A DNA stretch of 35,207 nucleotides from the NCBI GenBank assembly GCA_030625325.1, contig DAOURA010000006.1, forward strand, positions 1 to 35,207. The letters are read 5' to 3'. Each line of letters begins with the position of its first letter. Position 1 is the stretch's first letter. The DNA comes from Marinosulfonomonas sp. Lineage in GTDB: Bacteria; Pseudomonadota; Alphaproteobacteria; Rhodobacterales; Rhodobacteraceae. This document shows positions 23,572 to 32,621 of the stretch, in pieces. The translations under genes and the position numbers were made by a program. The notes under the pieces are model-generated. The model saw only the letters and a program-made list of their open reading frames with translations, was not told the origin of the DNA and searched no databases.

Positions 23572-23954
23572 ACCGACACCCCCAACAAGGGCTATAGCTA
23601 TGGCCTGACACCCGTGCCAGATACCTTATTTTGTGCTGTTACGCCAGGAAATGCAGCCTGCCCACTGGGTGGCTTATATGGCCCTGCGCAACCCGCGCCC
23701 TCTGGCTTGCCTGTTTCACATATTCCCCCGGTCGCCATCAGGCCCGACATAAGGGTCAATATATTTGAAGCACTTATGGGGCGTTCTTATAGTAAGTAAT
23801 TCAGCCAATACGGGTTTTTAGGCGAATCAACCGGCTGTTTTTGCGAATCACATGGGGGTGAACAAACCCTTTTCAAACCCCATGTCCCGCACCAAAAAAT
23901 AGCCACCTCCGCGTGAACTTGCACCCTCGAACGTAACGGCGTAGCAGCAAAGTT

Positions 23955-25472
23955 ATGGACGCAATTTTTGATCACGGCCCCGGGCCAAACTGCCCTGATC
24001 GGTTTAATATGGCCGACCATGTCTTGCGCCATGCAGACCGGCTAACCCGCAAAACGGCCCTGATTGTGCTTGATCCTGACGGCCCCGATACGTGGACCTA
24101 TGGCCGCCTGAAGCAGGCTGTCCTTGGAACGGCCACCGGGTTGCTGAATTCCGGCCTTGCGCCGGGGGATCGCCTTTTGATGCGGCTGGGGAATACGGTT
24201 GATTTTCCGATTGTGTATTTGGCCGCCATTGCGGTTGGGATAATACCTGTACCCACATCGTCCCAGCTAACCGTGCCGGAAGTCGGCAAAATATACGATC
24301 AAGTGACCCCCGGTGGCATTGTCGCGGCGACGGGGGTTGCCCTGCCTGAACACCCGGCCTGCCCGGTGATCACCACAGATGACTTGCACCAGATGCAACA
24401 CCTGCCCCCGGCTGATGTGGTTATGGGCGATCCAAACCGCCCGGCCTATATTATTTTCACGTCCGGCACGGCGGGGCGCGCACGCGGCGTGGTCCATGCC
24501 CACAGGGCCATTTGGGCGCGTCAGATGATGTGGCAGGATTGGTATGGGCTGACACCTGATGACCGGTTGCTGCACGCCGGTGCGTTCAACTGGACATACA
24601 CCCTTGGCACCGGGTTGATGGATCCGTGGGCCATTGGGGCCACGGCGCTGATCCCCGGCGCGGGGCTTGGCCCGGGTGATCTGGCAGGTCTTTTGGCGCA
24701 AAACGATGCAACGATTTTTGCCGCCGCGCCGGGGGTTTACCGCCAAATTCTGAAAACGCCGATACCGCCCCTTCCCGCCCTGCGCCACGGCTTGTCGGCT
24801 GGGGAAAAACTGCCAGATGCAACCCGTGCGGCGTGGAAATCCGCAACGAACACCAGAATATATGAGGCCTTTGGCATGTCGGAATGTTCGACCTTTGTAT
24901 CCGCATCCCCAACACACCCTGCCCGGCTCGCCAGTCTGGGGTTTGCCCAAACCGGCCGCCGGGTTGCCATATTGAACGGCGGGGATATCGCCAAAATCAA
25001 TGAACCGGGAATAATTGCGGTTGCGCGAACGGACCCCGGTTTGATGCTGGGCTATCTTGGCGATGACGCGGGCACACAGGAAAAGTTTCAGGGTGACTGG
25101 TTTTTGACCGGGGACACCGGTGAAATGGACGAAAACGGGGCCATCACCTATTTGGGGCGCGATGACGATATGATGAATGCCGGTGGTTACAGGGTTTCCC
25201 CAATTGAGGTCGAAAGCGCCATGCGACACCACCCCGACATTATTGATTGCGCGGTGGTTGAAACCAGCGTGCGTCAGGATGTGCGGGTGATTGCGGCCTT
25301 TTACACGTCAAATTCACCGATCAAGACGACCACCCTGTCGGCCCACGCCGCGGCCCATTTGGCGCGCTATAAACAACCCCGGATATTTCACCACATTGCC
25401 CGGCTTCCCTGTGGGGCAAACGGAAAAGTATTGCGAAAGAAGCTGCGCGCAATGGACGTTGGCAATTCCTGA
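23955..25472 (+). CDS. Acyl-CoA synthetase / AMP-dependent ligase
   Basis: An ANL-superfamily enzyme (505 aa) that would activate a carboxylic acid to acyl-CoA through an acyl-AMP. Visible core motifs are the P-loop YIIFTSGTAGRARGVVHAH (near 165), A5 YEAFGMSE, A7 FLTGDTGEMDENGAI, A8 YLGRDDDMMNAGGYRVSPIE with the hinge, and the C-terminal catalytic Lys in GANGKVLRKKL. The P-loop lacks the usual second Lys (GxPKG is GRARG). The overall pattern recalls benzoate-CoA ligase or medium-chain synthetases, but the substrate is open. It is preceded by a long gene-free region. Confidence 0.88.
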   Translation: MDAIFDHGPGPNCPDRFNMADHVLRHADRLTRKTALIVLDPDGPDTWTYGRLKQAVLGTATGLLNSGLAPGDRLLMRLGNTVDFPIVYLAAIAVGIIPVPTSSQLTVPEVGKIYDQVTPGGIVAATGVALPEHPACPVITTDDLHQMQHLPPADVVMGDPNRPAYIIFTSGTAGRARGVVHAHRAIWARQMMWQDWYGLTPDDRLLHAGAFNWTYTLGTGLMDPWAIGATALIPGAGLGPGDLAGLLAQNDATIFAAAPGVYRQILKTPIPPLPALRHGLSAGEKLPDATRAAWKSATNTRIYEAFGMSECSTFVSASPTHPARLASLGFAQTGRRVAILNGGDIAKINEPGIIAVARTDPGLMLGYLGDDAGTQEKFQGDWFLTGDTGEMDENGAITYLGRDDDMMNAGGYRVSPIEVESAMRHHPDIIDCAVVETSVRQDVRVIAAFYTSNSPIKTTTLSAHAAAHLARYKQPRIFHHIARLPCGANGKVLRKKLRAMDVGNS

Positions 25473-25542
25473 ATAGATCACATTCTTTTGGCTGGTGTTT
25501 CATCCCCTTCCACGACTAGATAGCCGCTGAAAAGGGGCCAAC

Positions 25543-26184
25543 ATGATCAAACTAGATATCCTGTCCGATCCGATCTGCCCGTGGTGCTATATCGGCAAAA
25601 CCAATCTGGACCGCGCATTAGAAGCACACCCGGACCACCCCTTTGAAATTGAATGGCATCCCTTTCAGTTGAACCCCAACATGCCCAAGGGCGGGGTTGA
25701 CCGGCGCACCTATCTGGAAAACAAATTTGGCGGCCAAAAGGGGGCCATTGCGGTTTATTCACAGATTGAAACAGCCGCCGAAAAGGCCGGGCTGAATATC
25801 AACTGGGAAGGCATCACCATAACGCCCAACACCTTTGACGCCCACAGGTTGATCCATTGGGCCGGGCTGGAAGGGTGCCAGACGGCGATAGTTTCTTCCC
25901 TGTTCCGCGCGATTTTTCAGGATGGCAAAGACGTTGGTGACTGGGACGTCTTATGTGATCTTGGTGCACGGGCCGAAATGGACCCTGATCTGATCCGACG
26001 TCTGCTGGACAGTGACGCCGACAGCCCCGCATTGCGCGAACGGGAATACCATTCACGACAAATGGGCGTGACATCAGTGCCAACATTTATTGTGGGAAAT
26101 CAGGCCGTTGTGCCGGGCGCACAGCCACCTGAGTTTTGGGGCGATGTCATCGGTGATTACCTGACCCAACAAAGGGACGGCTGA
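25543..26184 (+). CDS. DsbA-family (FrnE-like) oxidoreductase
   Basis: A 213-aa thioredoxin-fold protein with an inserted helical domain. The start LDILSDPICPWCYIGK carries the active-site C12-P-W-C15, and TSVPTFIVGNQAVVPGAQPPE near the end holds the cis-Pro loop. No signal peptide is visible, so it is cytoplasmic, as for FrnE and 2-hydroxychromene-2-carboxylate isomerase relatives. Possible roles are a disulfide reductase or glutathione-linked isomerase. Its stop overlaps the MFS start (TGATG). Confidence 0.9.
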   Translation: MIKLDILSDPICPWCYIGKTNLDRALEAHPDHPFEIEWHPFQLNPNMPKGGVDRRTYLENKFGGQKGAIAVYSQIETAAEKAGLNINWEGITITPNTFDAHRLIHWAGLEGCQTAIVSSLFRAIFQDGKDVGDWDVLCDLGARAEMDPDLIRRLLDSDADSPALREREYHSRQMGVTSVPTFIVGNQAVVPGAQPPEFWGDVIGDYLTQQRDG

Positions 26185-27383
26185 TGCCCCGCCGCCTGCC
26201 TATAATTGAATTCATCGCGCTGATGGCGTTTTTGATGTCGATGGTTGCATTTTCCATCGATGCAATGCTGCCCGGCTTGCCGGATATTGCGGCCGACCTG
26301 TCCGCCGACGCGCCCAACAGGGCACAGCTGGTGGTGACTGCCTTTATGCTGGGCATGGGGGTCGCAACCCTGTTTTCCGGGCCGCTGGCCGACGCCTATG
26401 GTCGCAAGACCATCGTCACCGGGGGGACGGCAATTTTTGTGATCGGTTCGTTTCTGGCCTATGTCGCGCAGTCGCTGGAAATGTTGCTGGTGGCCCGTGT
26501 GATACAGGGGCTTGGGGTGGCAGGGCCGCGAATTGCCCCACTTGCCATGGTGCGCGACCTATACGAAGGGCGCCGGATGGCACAGATTTCGTCCTTTGTT
26601 TTCATGGTGTTCATGCTGGTCCCGGCGGCGGCCCCGTTTGTTGGCAAGTTGTTTATTGACCAGTGGGGCTGGCGGTCACTTTTCCTGGCTTTTGTTGGTT
26701 TTGCCTGCATTGGCATGGCGTGGCTGAACACGCGCCTGGATGAGACCCTGAATGTCGCAGATCGCCGCCCCATTAAGATTTCACTGCTAAAGGCCGGGTT
26801 TATTGAGATCATCACAAACCGGATGGTCATGGTTTATACGCTGGCCACCAGCCTTGGGTTTGGGATGCTTGTGGCGCTGTTGTCGTCCACCCAGCAGATC
26901 TATGCAGATACATTTCAGCAGGTTGAAAGTTTTCCCGCCTGGTTTGCCCTGACGGCCCTGATCGGGTTGCTTGGCACCCTGTTGAACGGAATATTGGTTG
27001 TGCGTCTTGGAATGCGGCGGCTGGTGATCTGGGCGTTTGGGGCGCAGGCGCTTGTGTCTGTGGCGGTCGCGGTGGTGTTCGTTTCCGGCGTGGTCGATTG
27101 GGCAGGTTCCTTTCCGCTTTGGTTGTTTTGGACGGCGTTCCTGATGTTCAACATAGGGTTTATCCTTGGCAATCTGAATGCACTGACCCTGCAACCACTG
27201 GGCCATATCGCCGGGTTGGGGGCGTCAGTTACGATTGCAATATCAACAATTGCCGGGGTTCTAATCGGCGGGCCGATCGGGCTCGCGTTTGACGGAACAC
27301 CTGTGCCGCTGGTGGCGGGTGTGGGTGTGCTGGCCGCACTTTCCTGGTTGTTGGTTCGGCGGGCAACGCGCGAAATGCCTTAA
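26184..27383 (+). CDS. MFS drug-resistance exporter, Bcr/CflA type
   Basis: A 399-aa major facilitator with about 12 membrane helices. Family marks are DAMLPGLPDIAADL in the first loop, the motif A stretch GPLADAYGRKTIVTGG after helix 2, and RVIQGLGVAGPRIAPLAMVRD in helices 4-5, which is the Bcr/CflA pattern. The likely function is proton-driven export of a small toxic compound; the compound is unknown. It is translationally coupled to the DsbA-like gene. Its TAA stop overlaps the mfd stop in a shared TTAA. Confidence 0.88.
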   Translation: MPRRLPIIEFIALMAFLMSMVAFSIDAMLPGLPDIAADLSADAPNRAQLVVTAFMLGMGVATLFSGPLADAYGRKTIVTGGTAIFVIGSFLAYVAQSLEMLLVARVIQGLGVAGPRIAPLAMVRDLYEGRRMAQISSFVFMVFMLVPAAAPFVGKLFIDQWGWRSLFLAFVGFACIGMAWLNTRLDETLNVADRRPIKISLLKAGFIEIITNRMVMVYTLATSLGFGMLVALLSSTQQIYADTFQQVESFPAWFALTALIGLLGTLLNGILVVRLGMRRLVIWAFGAQALVSVAVAVVFVSGVVDWAGSFPLWLFWTAFLMFNIGFILGNLNALTLQPLGHIAGLGASVTIAISTIAGVLIGGPIGLAFDGTPVPLVAGVGVLAALSWLLVRRATREMP

Positions 27384-30300
27384 CGGCGGGCCTGCACCGC
27401 CAGATCACGCGCAATTGCAAAGGCACCTTTGATTTTATCGCTGTCTTTCTTCCAGTCGCGCCGGATAACAATTTTGTTGCCTTTAACCTTGGCCAGCCCG
27501 CGCTGATCCTGAATGAAATCAACCAAACCAGCCGGGTTGGCGAATTTGTCGTTATAAAACTGGATCGTTGCCCCTTTGGGGCCACCATCAAGGCGCGCAA
27601 TACCGGCCTTTTTACATTCGCCCTTAATGCGCACCACCAACAGCAGTGTGTTCACCTCACGCGGTAATTTGCCAAAGCGGTCAATCAGTTCGGCGGCAAA
27701 ACCTTCCAGTTCAACCTTACTGTGCAGGCCCGACAGGCGGCGATAAAGCCCAAGGCGCACATCCAGATCGGGCACGTAATTTTCCGGGATCAGCACCGGC
27801 ACCCCAAGGTTGATGGTCGGCGCCCACTGATCGTCGGCGTCAGACAGGCCTTCCATTTCACCGGCCTTGATCTTGGCAATCGCTTCTTCCAGCATGGATT
27901 GGTACAGTTCATACCCCACCTCACGCACCTGCCCGGATTGTTCCTGCCCCAAAAGATTACCGGCGCCGCGAATGTCCAGATCCTGACTGGCCAACGTGAA
28001 CCCGGCCCCCAGTGTATCAAGTGAGCCTAATACCCGCAGGCGCTTTTCGGCCGTCGGGGTCAGGGGCTTGCGCGGTTTGGTTGTCAGGTACGCATAGGCC
28101 CGGGTTTTTGAGCGCCCTACCCGCCCGCGTATCTGATAGAGCTGCGCAAGCCCAAACATGTCGGCGCGATGCACCACCATCGTGTTGGCCGTTGGTATAT
28201 CCAGCCCACTTTCAACGATGGTCGTTGCCAGCAAAACATCATACTTGCCGTCATAAAACGCGTTCATCCGATCGTCCAATTGCCCCGCTGCCATCTGGCC
28301 ATGGGCAACAATCACCGTGACCTCGGGTACATGATCACGCAAAAAGGCCTCTACCTCGGGCAGGTCGGAAATGCGCGGCACCACGTAAAATGACTGACCG
28401 CCCCGGTAATGTTCGCGCAACAGGGCCTCGCGGATGGTGATCCCGTCAAACTGGCTGACATAGGTGCGGATCGACAGGCGGTCCACCGGCGGTGTGCCGA
28501 TGATCGACAGATCACGCACCCCGGTAAGGGACAGTTGCAGCGTGCGCGGAATTGGCGTCGCCGTCAGGGTTAAAACATGCACATCTGAACGCAGTTGTTT
28601 CAGGCGTTCTTTGTGTTTTACCCCGAAATGCTGTTCTTCATCGATCACCAGCAGGCCAAGATTTTGAAACCTGATCCCCTTGGCCAACAGGGCGTGGGTG
28701 CCGATCACGATATCGACCGTTCCGTTGGCCATGCCGTCGCGTGTCAGGGCGGCGTCCTTTACGCTGACAAACCGCGACAGTTGGCGCACATTCATCGGAA
28801 AACCGCGAAAACGCTCGGCGAAACTTTTGTAATGCTGACGTGCCAGCAGGGTTGTGGGGGCGATGATGGCCACCTGTGCACCCGACATGGCGGCCACAAA
28901 GGCGGCGCGCATCGCGACCTCTGTCTTGCCAAAACCCACGTCCCCACACACCAGCCGGTCCATTGGACGCCCGGCGGCCAGATCATCCAGCACGTCTTCG
29001 ATTGCGCGCATCTGGTCGTCGGTTTCCTGATAGGGAAAGCGCGCTGAAAACGCTTCCCACATCGGGTCCGGGGGTTCCATAATCGGGGCGCTGCGCAAAA
29101 TTCGTTCGGCCGCCAGCCGGATCAGCCGGTCAGCAATTTCAAGGATGCGCGCCTTTAGCTTGGATTTCTTCGCCTGCCATGCCCCGCCACCAAGGCGATC
29201 AAGCAGGCCCTCTTCGTGGCCAAAGCGGCTTAGCAGTTCGATGTTTTCAACCGGCAGATACAGGCGCGAATTTTCGGCGTATTCCAGCAAAATCATTTCA
29301 TGGGCGGCGCCCACGGCGCTGATCACTTCCAGCCCCTTATAGCGCCCGACCCCGTGGTCAACATGAACCACCAGATCACCCGGCGTCAGGCTTTGGGCCT
29401 CTGTCAAAAAGTTTTCAGCGCGCCGTTTACGGGTGGGCCGGCGGATCAAACGATCGCCCAGAACGTCCTGCTCCGAAATGACCGTCAGACCTTTGCCGGT
29501 GAACCCATGTTCCAGCGCCCAGACCACAAACCAGACCCCACCCTGACCATCAGGCAGGTCACGAAAGTCATTGATCAACCGCCCCCCGGCAAGCCCCTGA
29601 TCCTGCATCAACCCATGCAGTCGTTCGCGCGCCCCTTCTGAGTAGCTGGCGATTATCACCTGATCACTGGTGCGACGTTCGTCAACGTGATCTTCCAGTG
29701 CGCCAAACAGATTAACGCTTTCCAACTGGCGTTCAGGCGAAAAATTGCGCCCAATCCGCCCGCCGGCGTCCGTAACACCCGGACCGGTCGGCTGGGGCAA
29801 AATGTTAAAATTCAGCACCCGCCGACCCGCAATCGCCCCCCCCCAGGCCGCGTCATCCAGATACAACAGCCCCGGCGGACAAGGTTTATAAACCGTGTCC
29901 ATCCGTTTCTTTTGGCTCAGGGCATGGCGCCGGGTATCATATTGATCTTCAATGCTTTCCCATCGCGCCAGCCGGGTTGGTTCAACCGCATCATCAAGGC
30001 AAATGGATGCGTCTGGCAAATAGTCAAAAATGGTTTCCAAAGTTTCATGGAAAAACGGCAGCCAGTGTTCAATGCCCTGATGTTTACGCCCGGCACTGAC
30101 GGCTTCGTATAACGGGTCATCCGTGCCGGCCGCGCCAAATTCAATACGGTAGTTCTGGCGAAACCGGGTGATTGCCGCGTCGTCCAGCACGATTTCGGAC
30201 ACCGGTGCCAGTTCCACCACGCCCAGTTTTTCAGTGGTGCGCTGGGTTGCCGGGTCAAAACGGCGGGCACCATCCAGAACATCACCAAACAGGTCCAGCC

Positions 30301-30820
30301 GTACAGGCCCGCCCTCACCCGGTGGAAAGATGTCAATGATGCCACCGCGAATGGCATAATCCCCCGGTTCCATCACTGTGGGGGCCTGGGTGAACCCCAT
30401 GCGCACCAAAAAGGCACGTAGGGCCGCTTCGTCGATGCGCCGACCAACCGTGGCACTAAAGGCGGATTCTTTCAAAACGGCGCGCGCGGGCACCTTTTGG
30501 CTGGCGGCGTTAAGTGTTGTCAGCAGGATAAAATTGCCCAACCCACCCTGCGCCAGTCCGGCCAGCGTGGCCATGCGCGTTGCCGATGCATCGGCATTTG
30601 GCGACACCCGGTCATAGGGCAGACAATCCCACGCCGGAAAGGTGATCACCGGTACATGTGGTGCAAAGAATGCCAACGCCGCCTGCATGGCCGCAAGGCG
30701 TTTATCGTCACGCGCCACATGCACAACGGGCGCGCCGGTTTTCTTTAGCTCAGCCAGTACAAGGCGGGCGTCAAACCCTTCGGGGGCACCGCTGATGGTT
30801 ATATGGTTTTGCTTGGGCAT
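27380..30820 (-). CDS. mfd: Transcription-repair coupling factor
   Basis: DNA translocase that removes stalled RNA polymerase and recruits UvrA to lesions. The 1146-aa length is normal. Order of domains: a UvrB-like N-terminal part (residues ~1-370), the RNA polymerase-interacting CarD-like domain (LTPGDLVVHVDHGVGRYKGL, ~480-560), the RecG-like translocase with Walker A GDVGFGKTE (K632), DEEQ at 727-730 and TATPIPRTL, and a TRCF C-terminal domain that inhibits UvrA binding. The start MPKQNHITISG has no strong ribosome-binding site. It lies 31 bases after the small membrane-protein gene and is probably cotranscribed with it. Confidence 0.97.
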   Translation of the reverse strand: MPKQNHITISGAPEGFDARLVLAELKKTGAPVVHVARDDKRLAAMQAALAFFAPHVPVITFPAWDCLPYDRVSPNADASATRMATLAGLAQGGLGNFILLTTLNAASQKVPARAVLKESAFSATVGRRIDEAALRAFLVRMGFTQAPTVMEPGDYAIRGGIIDIFPPGEGGPVRLDLFGDVLDGARRFDPATQRTTEKLGVVELAPVSEIVLDDAAITRFRQNYRIEFGAAGTDDPLYEAVSAGRKHQGIEHWLPFFHETLETIFDYLPDASICLDDAVEPTRLARWESIEDQYDTRRHALSQKKRMDTVYKPCPPGLLYLDDAAWGGAIAGRRVLNFNILPQPTGPGVTDAGGRIGRNFSPERQLESVNLFGALEDHVDERRTSDQVIIASYSEGARERLHGLMQDQGLAGGRLINDFRDLPDGQGGVWFVVWALEHGFTGKGLTVISEQDVLGDRLIRRPTRKRRAENFLTEAQSLTPGDLVVHVDHGVGRYKGLEVISAVGAAHEMILLEYAENSRLYLPVENIELLSRFGHEEGLLDRLGGGAWQAKKSKLKARILEIADRLIRLAAERILRSAPIMEPPDPMWEAFSARFPYQETDDQMRAIEDVLDDLAAGRPMDRLVCGDVGFGKTEVAMRAAFVAAMSGAQVAIIAPTTLLARQHYKSFAERFRGFPMNVRQLSRFVSVKDAALTRDGMANGTVDIVIGTHALLAKGIRFQNLGLLVIDEEQHFGVKHKERLKQLRSDVHVLTLTATPIPRTLQLSLTGVRDLSIIGTPPVDRLSIRTYVSQFDGITIREALLREHYRGGQSFYVVPRISDLPEVEAFLRDHVPEVTVIVAHGQMAAGQLDDRMNAFYDGKYDVLLATTIVESGLDIPTANTMVVHRADMFGLAQLYQIRGRVGRSKTRAYAYLTTKPRKPLTPTAEKRLRVLGSLDTLGAGFTLASQDLDIRGAGNLLGQEQSGQVREVGYELYQSMLEEAIAKIKAGEMEGLSDADDQWAPTINLGVPVLIPENYVPDLDVRLGLYRRLSGLHSKVELEGFAAELIDRFGKLPREVNTLLLVVRIKGECKKAGIARLDGGPKGATIQFYNDKFANPAGLVDFIQDQRGLAKVKGNKIVIRRDWKKDSDKIKGAFAIARDLAVQARR

Positions 30821-30851
30821 AGGGTTTTTCTGTTTTTGTGACAGGGGTTTG

Positions 30852-31379
30852 TCAAACGCCCAGGGGGCCTACCGCAAGGTTCTGATACATGCCCCACATG
30901 GATGTCACCAGCACAGATAACATCCCGATAATCTGTGTATAAAGACGGTGGCGCCCCAGACGTTTTTGCAACAACTCACCGCTTGCACCTTCTGATGAAA
31001 TCAGGCGGGCCGTTGACATGTTCAGCAATCCGATGATCGACAGGGGAAACGCAAAAAAGAACATCGCCTGAGAAAATTCCATGCCATAGACAAACCCCAA
31101 CATCAAAAGACCGGTGATAAAAGCACAACCAAGGGCCAGCATCCACAGGCCCGAGACCTGCCCGATATAAAGCAAACGATTGATGTTGATGCGCACGATG
31201 TCTTCCAGATCGGTTTCTGCCTGCCCGCCGTGACGGCGTGCGCGCAACACCATATCAAATGGCACCCCCAGCACCCAATGGCTGGCAGTTGACCAGATAA
31301 CGGCAAGTGCGATCCAGTACCACAAATTGGAAAATGACCGCATATCGATCACTTCAAAAACGGTGTCGTACCAACCCAA
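30852..31379 (-). CDS. Small membrane protein, 'component of SufBCD complex'-type family
   Basis: A 175-aa protein with four or five membrane helices (LWYWIALAVIWSTASHWVL; LWMLALGCAFITGLLMLGF; MFFFAFPLSIIGLLNM; and a C-terminal helix). The sequence YDTVFEVIDMRSFSNLWYW matches a Rhodobacteraceae family that databases often label 'component of SufBCD complex'; I know of no experiment supporting that name. I chose a TTG start at 31379 because MGWYDTVFEVIDM fits the family and AGGA lies 9 bases upstream. The frame is open to 31493, but that would run into the hemB promoter region. Confidence 0.72.
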   Translation of the reverse strand: MGWYDTVFEVIDMRSFSNLWYWIALAVIWSTASHWVLGVPFDMVLRARRHGGQAETDLEDIVRININRLLYIGQVSGLWMLALGCAFITGLLMLGFVYGMEFSQAMFFFAFPLSIIGLLNMSTARLISSEGASGELLQKRLGRHRLYTQIIGMLSVLVTSMWGMYQNLAVGPLGV

Positions 31380-31498
31380 ATCGAAGATTCCTGTATAAAT
31401 TTGCCGCGACACTACTTTGCACGCCTGACGATTGCCACCCTTGAGGTGGCGGGAAATCCGTGCCAAGCGGTTTATGAGCCATACGAGGACCAATTACC

Positions 31499-32497
31499 AT
31501 GCCAAGCCCAACCACCCCATACCCTGCCAGCCGCACCCGGCGCCTGCGCCAGACACCTGCCATACGCGCCCTTGTCCGCGAAAACACCCTTAGTTCCAGT
31601 GATCTGATCTGGCCGGTTTTCATACAGGAAGGCAAAGACACATCAACGCCGATTGCATCGATGCCCGGTGTTGCCCGAATGACCATTGATCACATGTTGA
31701 TCGCGGCCCGTGAGGCCGCAGAACTTGGCATCCCGGCGATCTGTCTGTTTCCCTATATTGAACAGGGCCTGAAAACCGAAGACTGCGCCGATGCCTGGAA
31801 CCCGGACAACCTGTCAAACCGGGCAATTCGCGCCCTAAAGGCCGAGGTGCCGGAAATCGCCGTGATGACCGACGTGGCCTTGGACCCTTATAATATAAAT
31901 GGCCATGATGGATACGTCATGGATGGCGAAATCGTCAATGACGCCACCGTTGAGGCATTGGTGAAAATGGCACTGGCGCAGGCAGATGCAGGTGCAGACA
32001 TTATCGGGCCGTCCGACATGATGGACGGTCGCATCGCCGCCATACGCAACGGGCTGGAAGCAGCCGGCCACCAGAACACAACGATCATGTCCTATGCGGC
32101 AAAATTTGCATCCGCCTTTTATGGCCCGTTTCGGGATGCGGTCGGGGCCAGTGGTGCTTTGGTCGGGGACAAGAACACCTATCAGATCAACCCGGCCAAT
32201 TCAGACGAAGCCCTGCGCAATGTAGCGCAGGATCTGGCCGAAGGGGCTGATATGGTCATGGTGAAACCGGGGATGCCCTATCTTGATATCTGCGCGCGGG
32301 TCAAAACCGAACTGGGTGCGCCCACTTTTGCCTATCAGGTGTCCGGTGAATACGCGATGATCGCGGGCGCGGCCGCAAACGGCTGGGTTGATGGCGATAA
32401 GGTGATGATGGAAAGCCTGATCGCCTTTAAACGCGCAGGCTGTGACGGGGTGCTGACCTATTTCGCCCCCGCCGCCGCGCGCCTGCTGGCGGGCTGA
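31499..32497 (+). CDS. hemB: Delta-aminolevulinic acid dehydratase (porphobilinogen synthase)
   Basis: Joins two 5-aminolevulinate molecules to porphobilinogen, for haem, bacteriochlorophyll and cobalamin. The 332-aa protein has both active-site lysines, K202 in SYAAKFASAFYGPF and K256 in MVKPGMPYLD. The active-site metal loop reads DVALDPYNINGHDG (residues 125-138), with Asp and Ala where zinc enzymes have three Cys, so it is the Mg/K-dependent type. The N-terminal arm RRLRQTPAIRALVREN is typical. ATG 31499 follows GAGGA closely. It is divergent from the membrane-protein/mfd pair. Confidence 0.97.
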   Translation: MPSPTTPYPASRTRRLRQTPAIRALVRENTLSSSDLIWPVFIQEGKDTSTPIASMPGVARMTIDHMLIAAREAAELGIPAICLFPYIEQGLKTEDCADAWNPDNLSNRAIRALKAEVPEIAVMTDVALDPYNINGHDGYVMDGEIVNDATVEALVKMALAQADAGADIIGPSDMMDGRIAAIRNGLEAAGHQNTTIMSYAAKFASAFYGPFRDAVGASGALVGDKNTYQINPANSDEALRNVAQDLAEGADMVMVKPGMPYLDICARVKTELGAPTFAYQVSGEYAMIAGAAANGWVDGDKVMMESLIAFKRAGCDGVLTYFAPAAARLLAG

Positions 32498-32570
32498 CCC
32501 CCGGCAGAACACCGCCCAAGCGACTCTTCCTGATGACAGCAACCTTTATCTGCCCTATAGTTGGGTCAGA

Positions 32571-32588
32571 TCGGCCGTATAAGGCCGA
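32571..32588. other. Short hairpin upstream of the SYLF lipoprotein gene
   Basis: TCGGCC-GTATAA-GGCCGA forms a perfect 6-bp stem 34 bases before the next start. There is no T-run. It may sit in the 5' leader of the lipoprotein mRNA or be an operator. The role is unknown. Confidence 0.3.
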
Positions 32589-32621
32589 CACCAGAGGCAA
32601 TCGGCAGACAAAGGTACACCC

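Larger units (their letters stand above)
23210..23954. other. 745-base region without a convincing protein gene
   Basis: Holds the bdhA promoter region at the left, then a minus-strand terminator at 23310-23337 with no assigned gene, preceded on that strand by hairpins (23351-23374, 23427-23446 and alternatives). Two short minus-strand frames are possible: 23392-23571 (59 aa) and 23598-23750 (50 aa). A plus-strand frame (23527-23799) shows no family resemblance. I found no tRNA, tmRNA, SRP or RNase P signature. Confidence 0.65.

Noticed and set aside
23598-23750. 50-codon minus-strand frame rich in Gly and Pro
   Set aside because: No ribosome-binding site, no recognisable family, and random-looking composition; not strong enough to list as a gene.
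23527-23799. 90-codon plus-strand frame in the gene-free region
   Set aside because: Low-complexity Pro/Cys-rich translation without family features or ribosome-binding site, and overlapping minus-strand candidates.
24267-25232. 321-codon minus-strand frame opposite the acyl-CoA synthetase
   Set aside because: Long only because of the base composition of the real gene on the other strand; the translation shows no domain, and the plus-strand gene has all ANL motifs.
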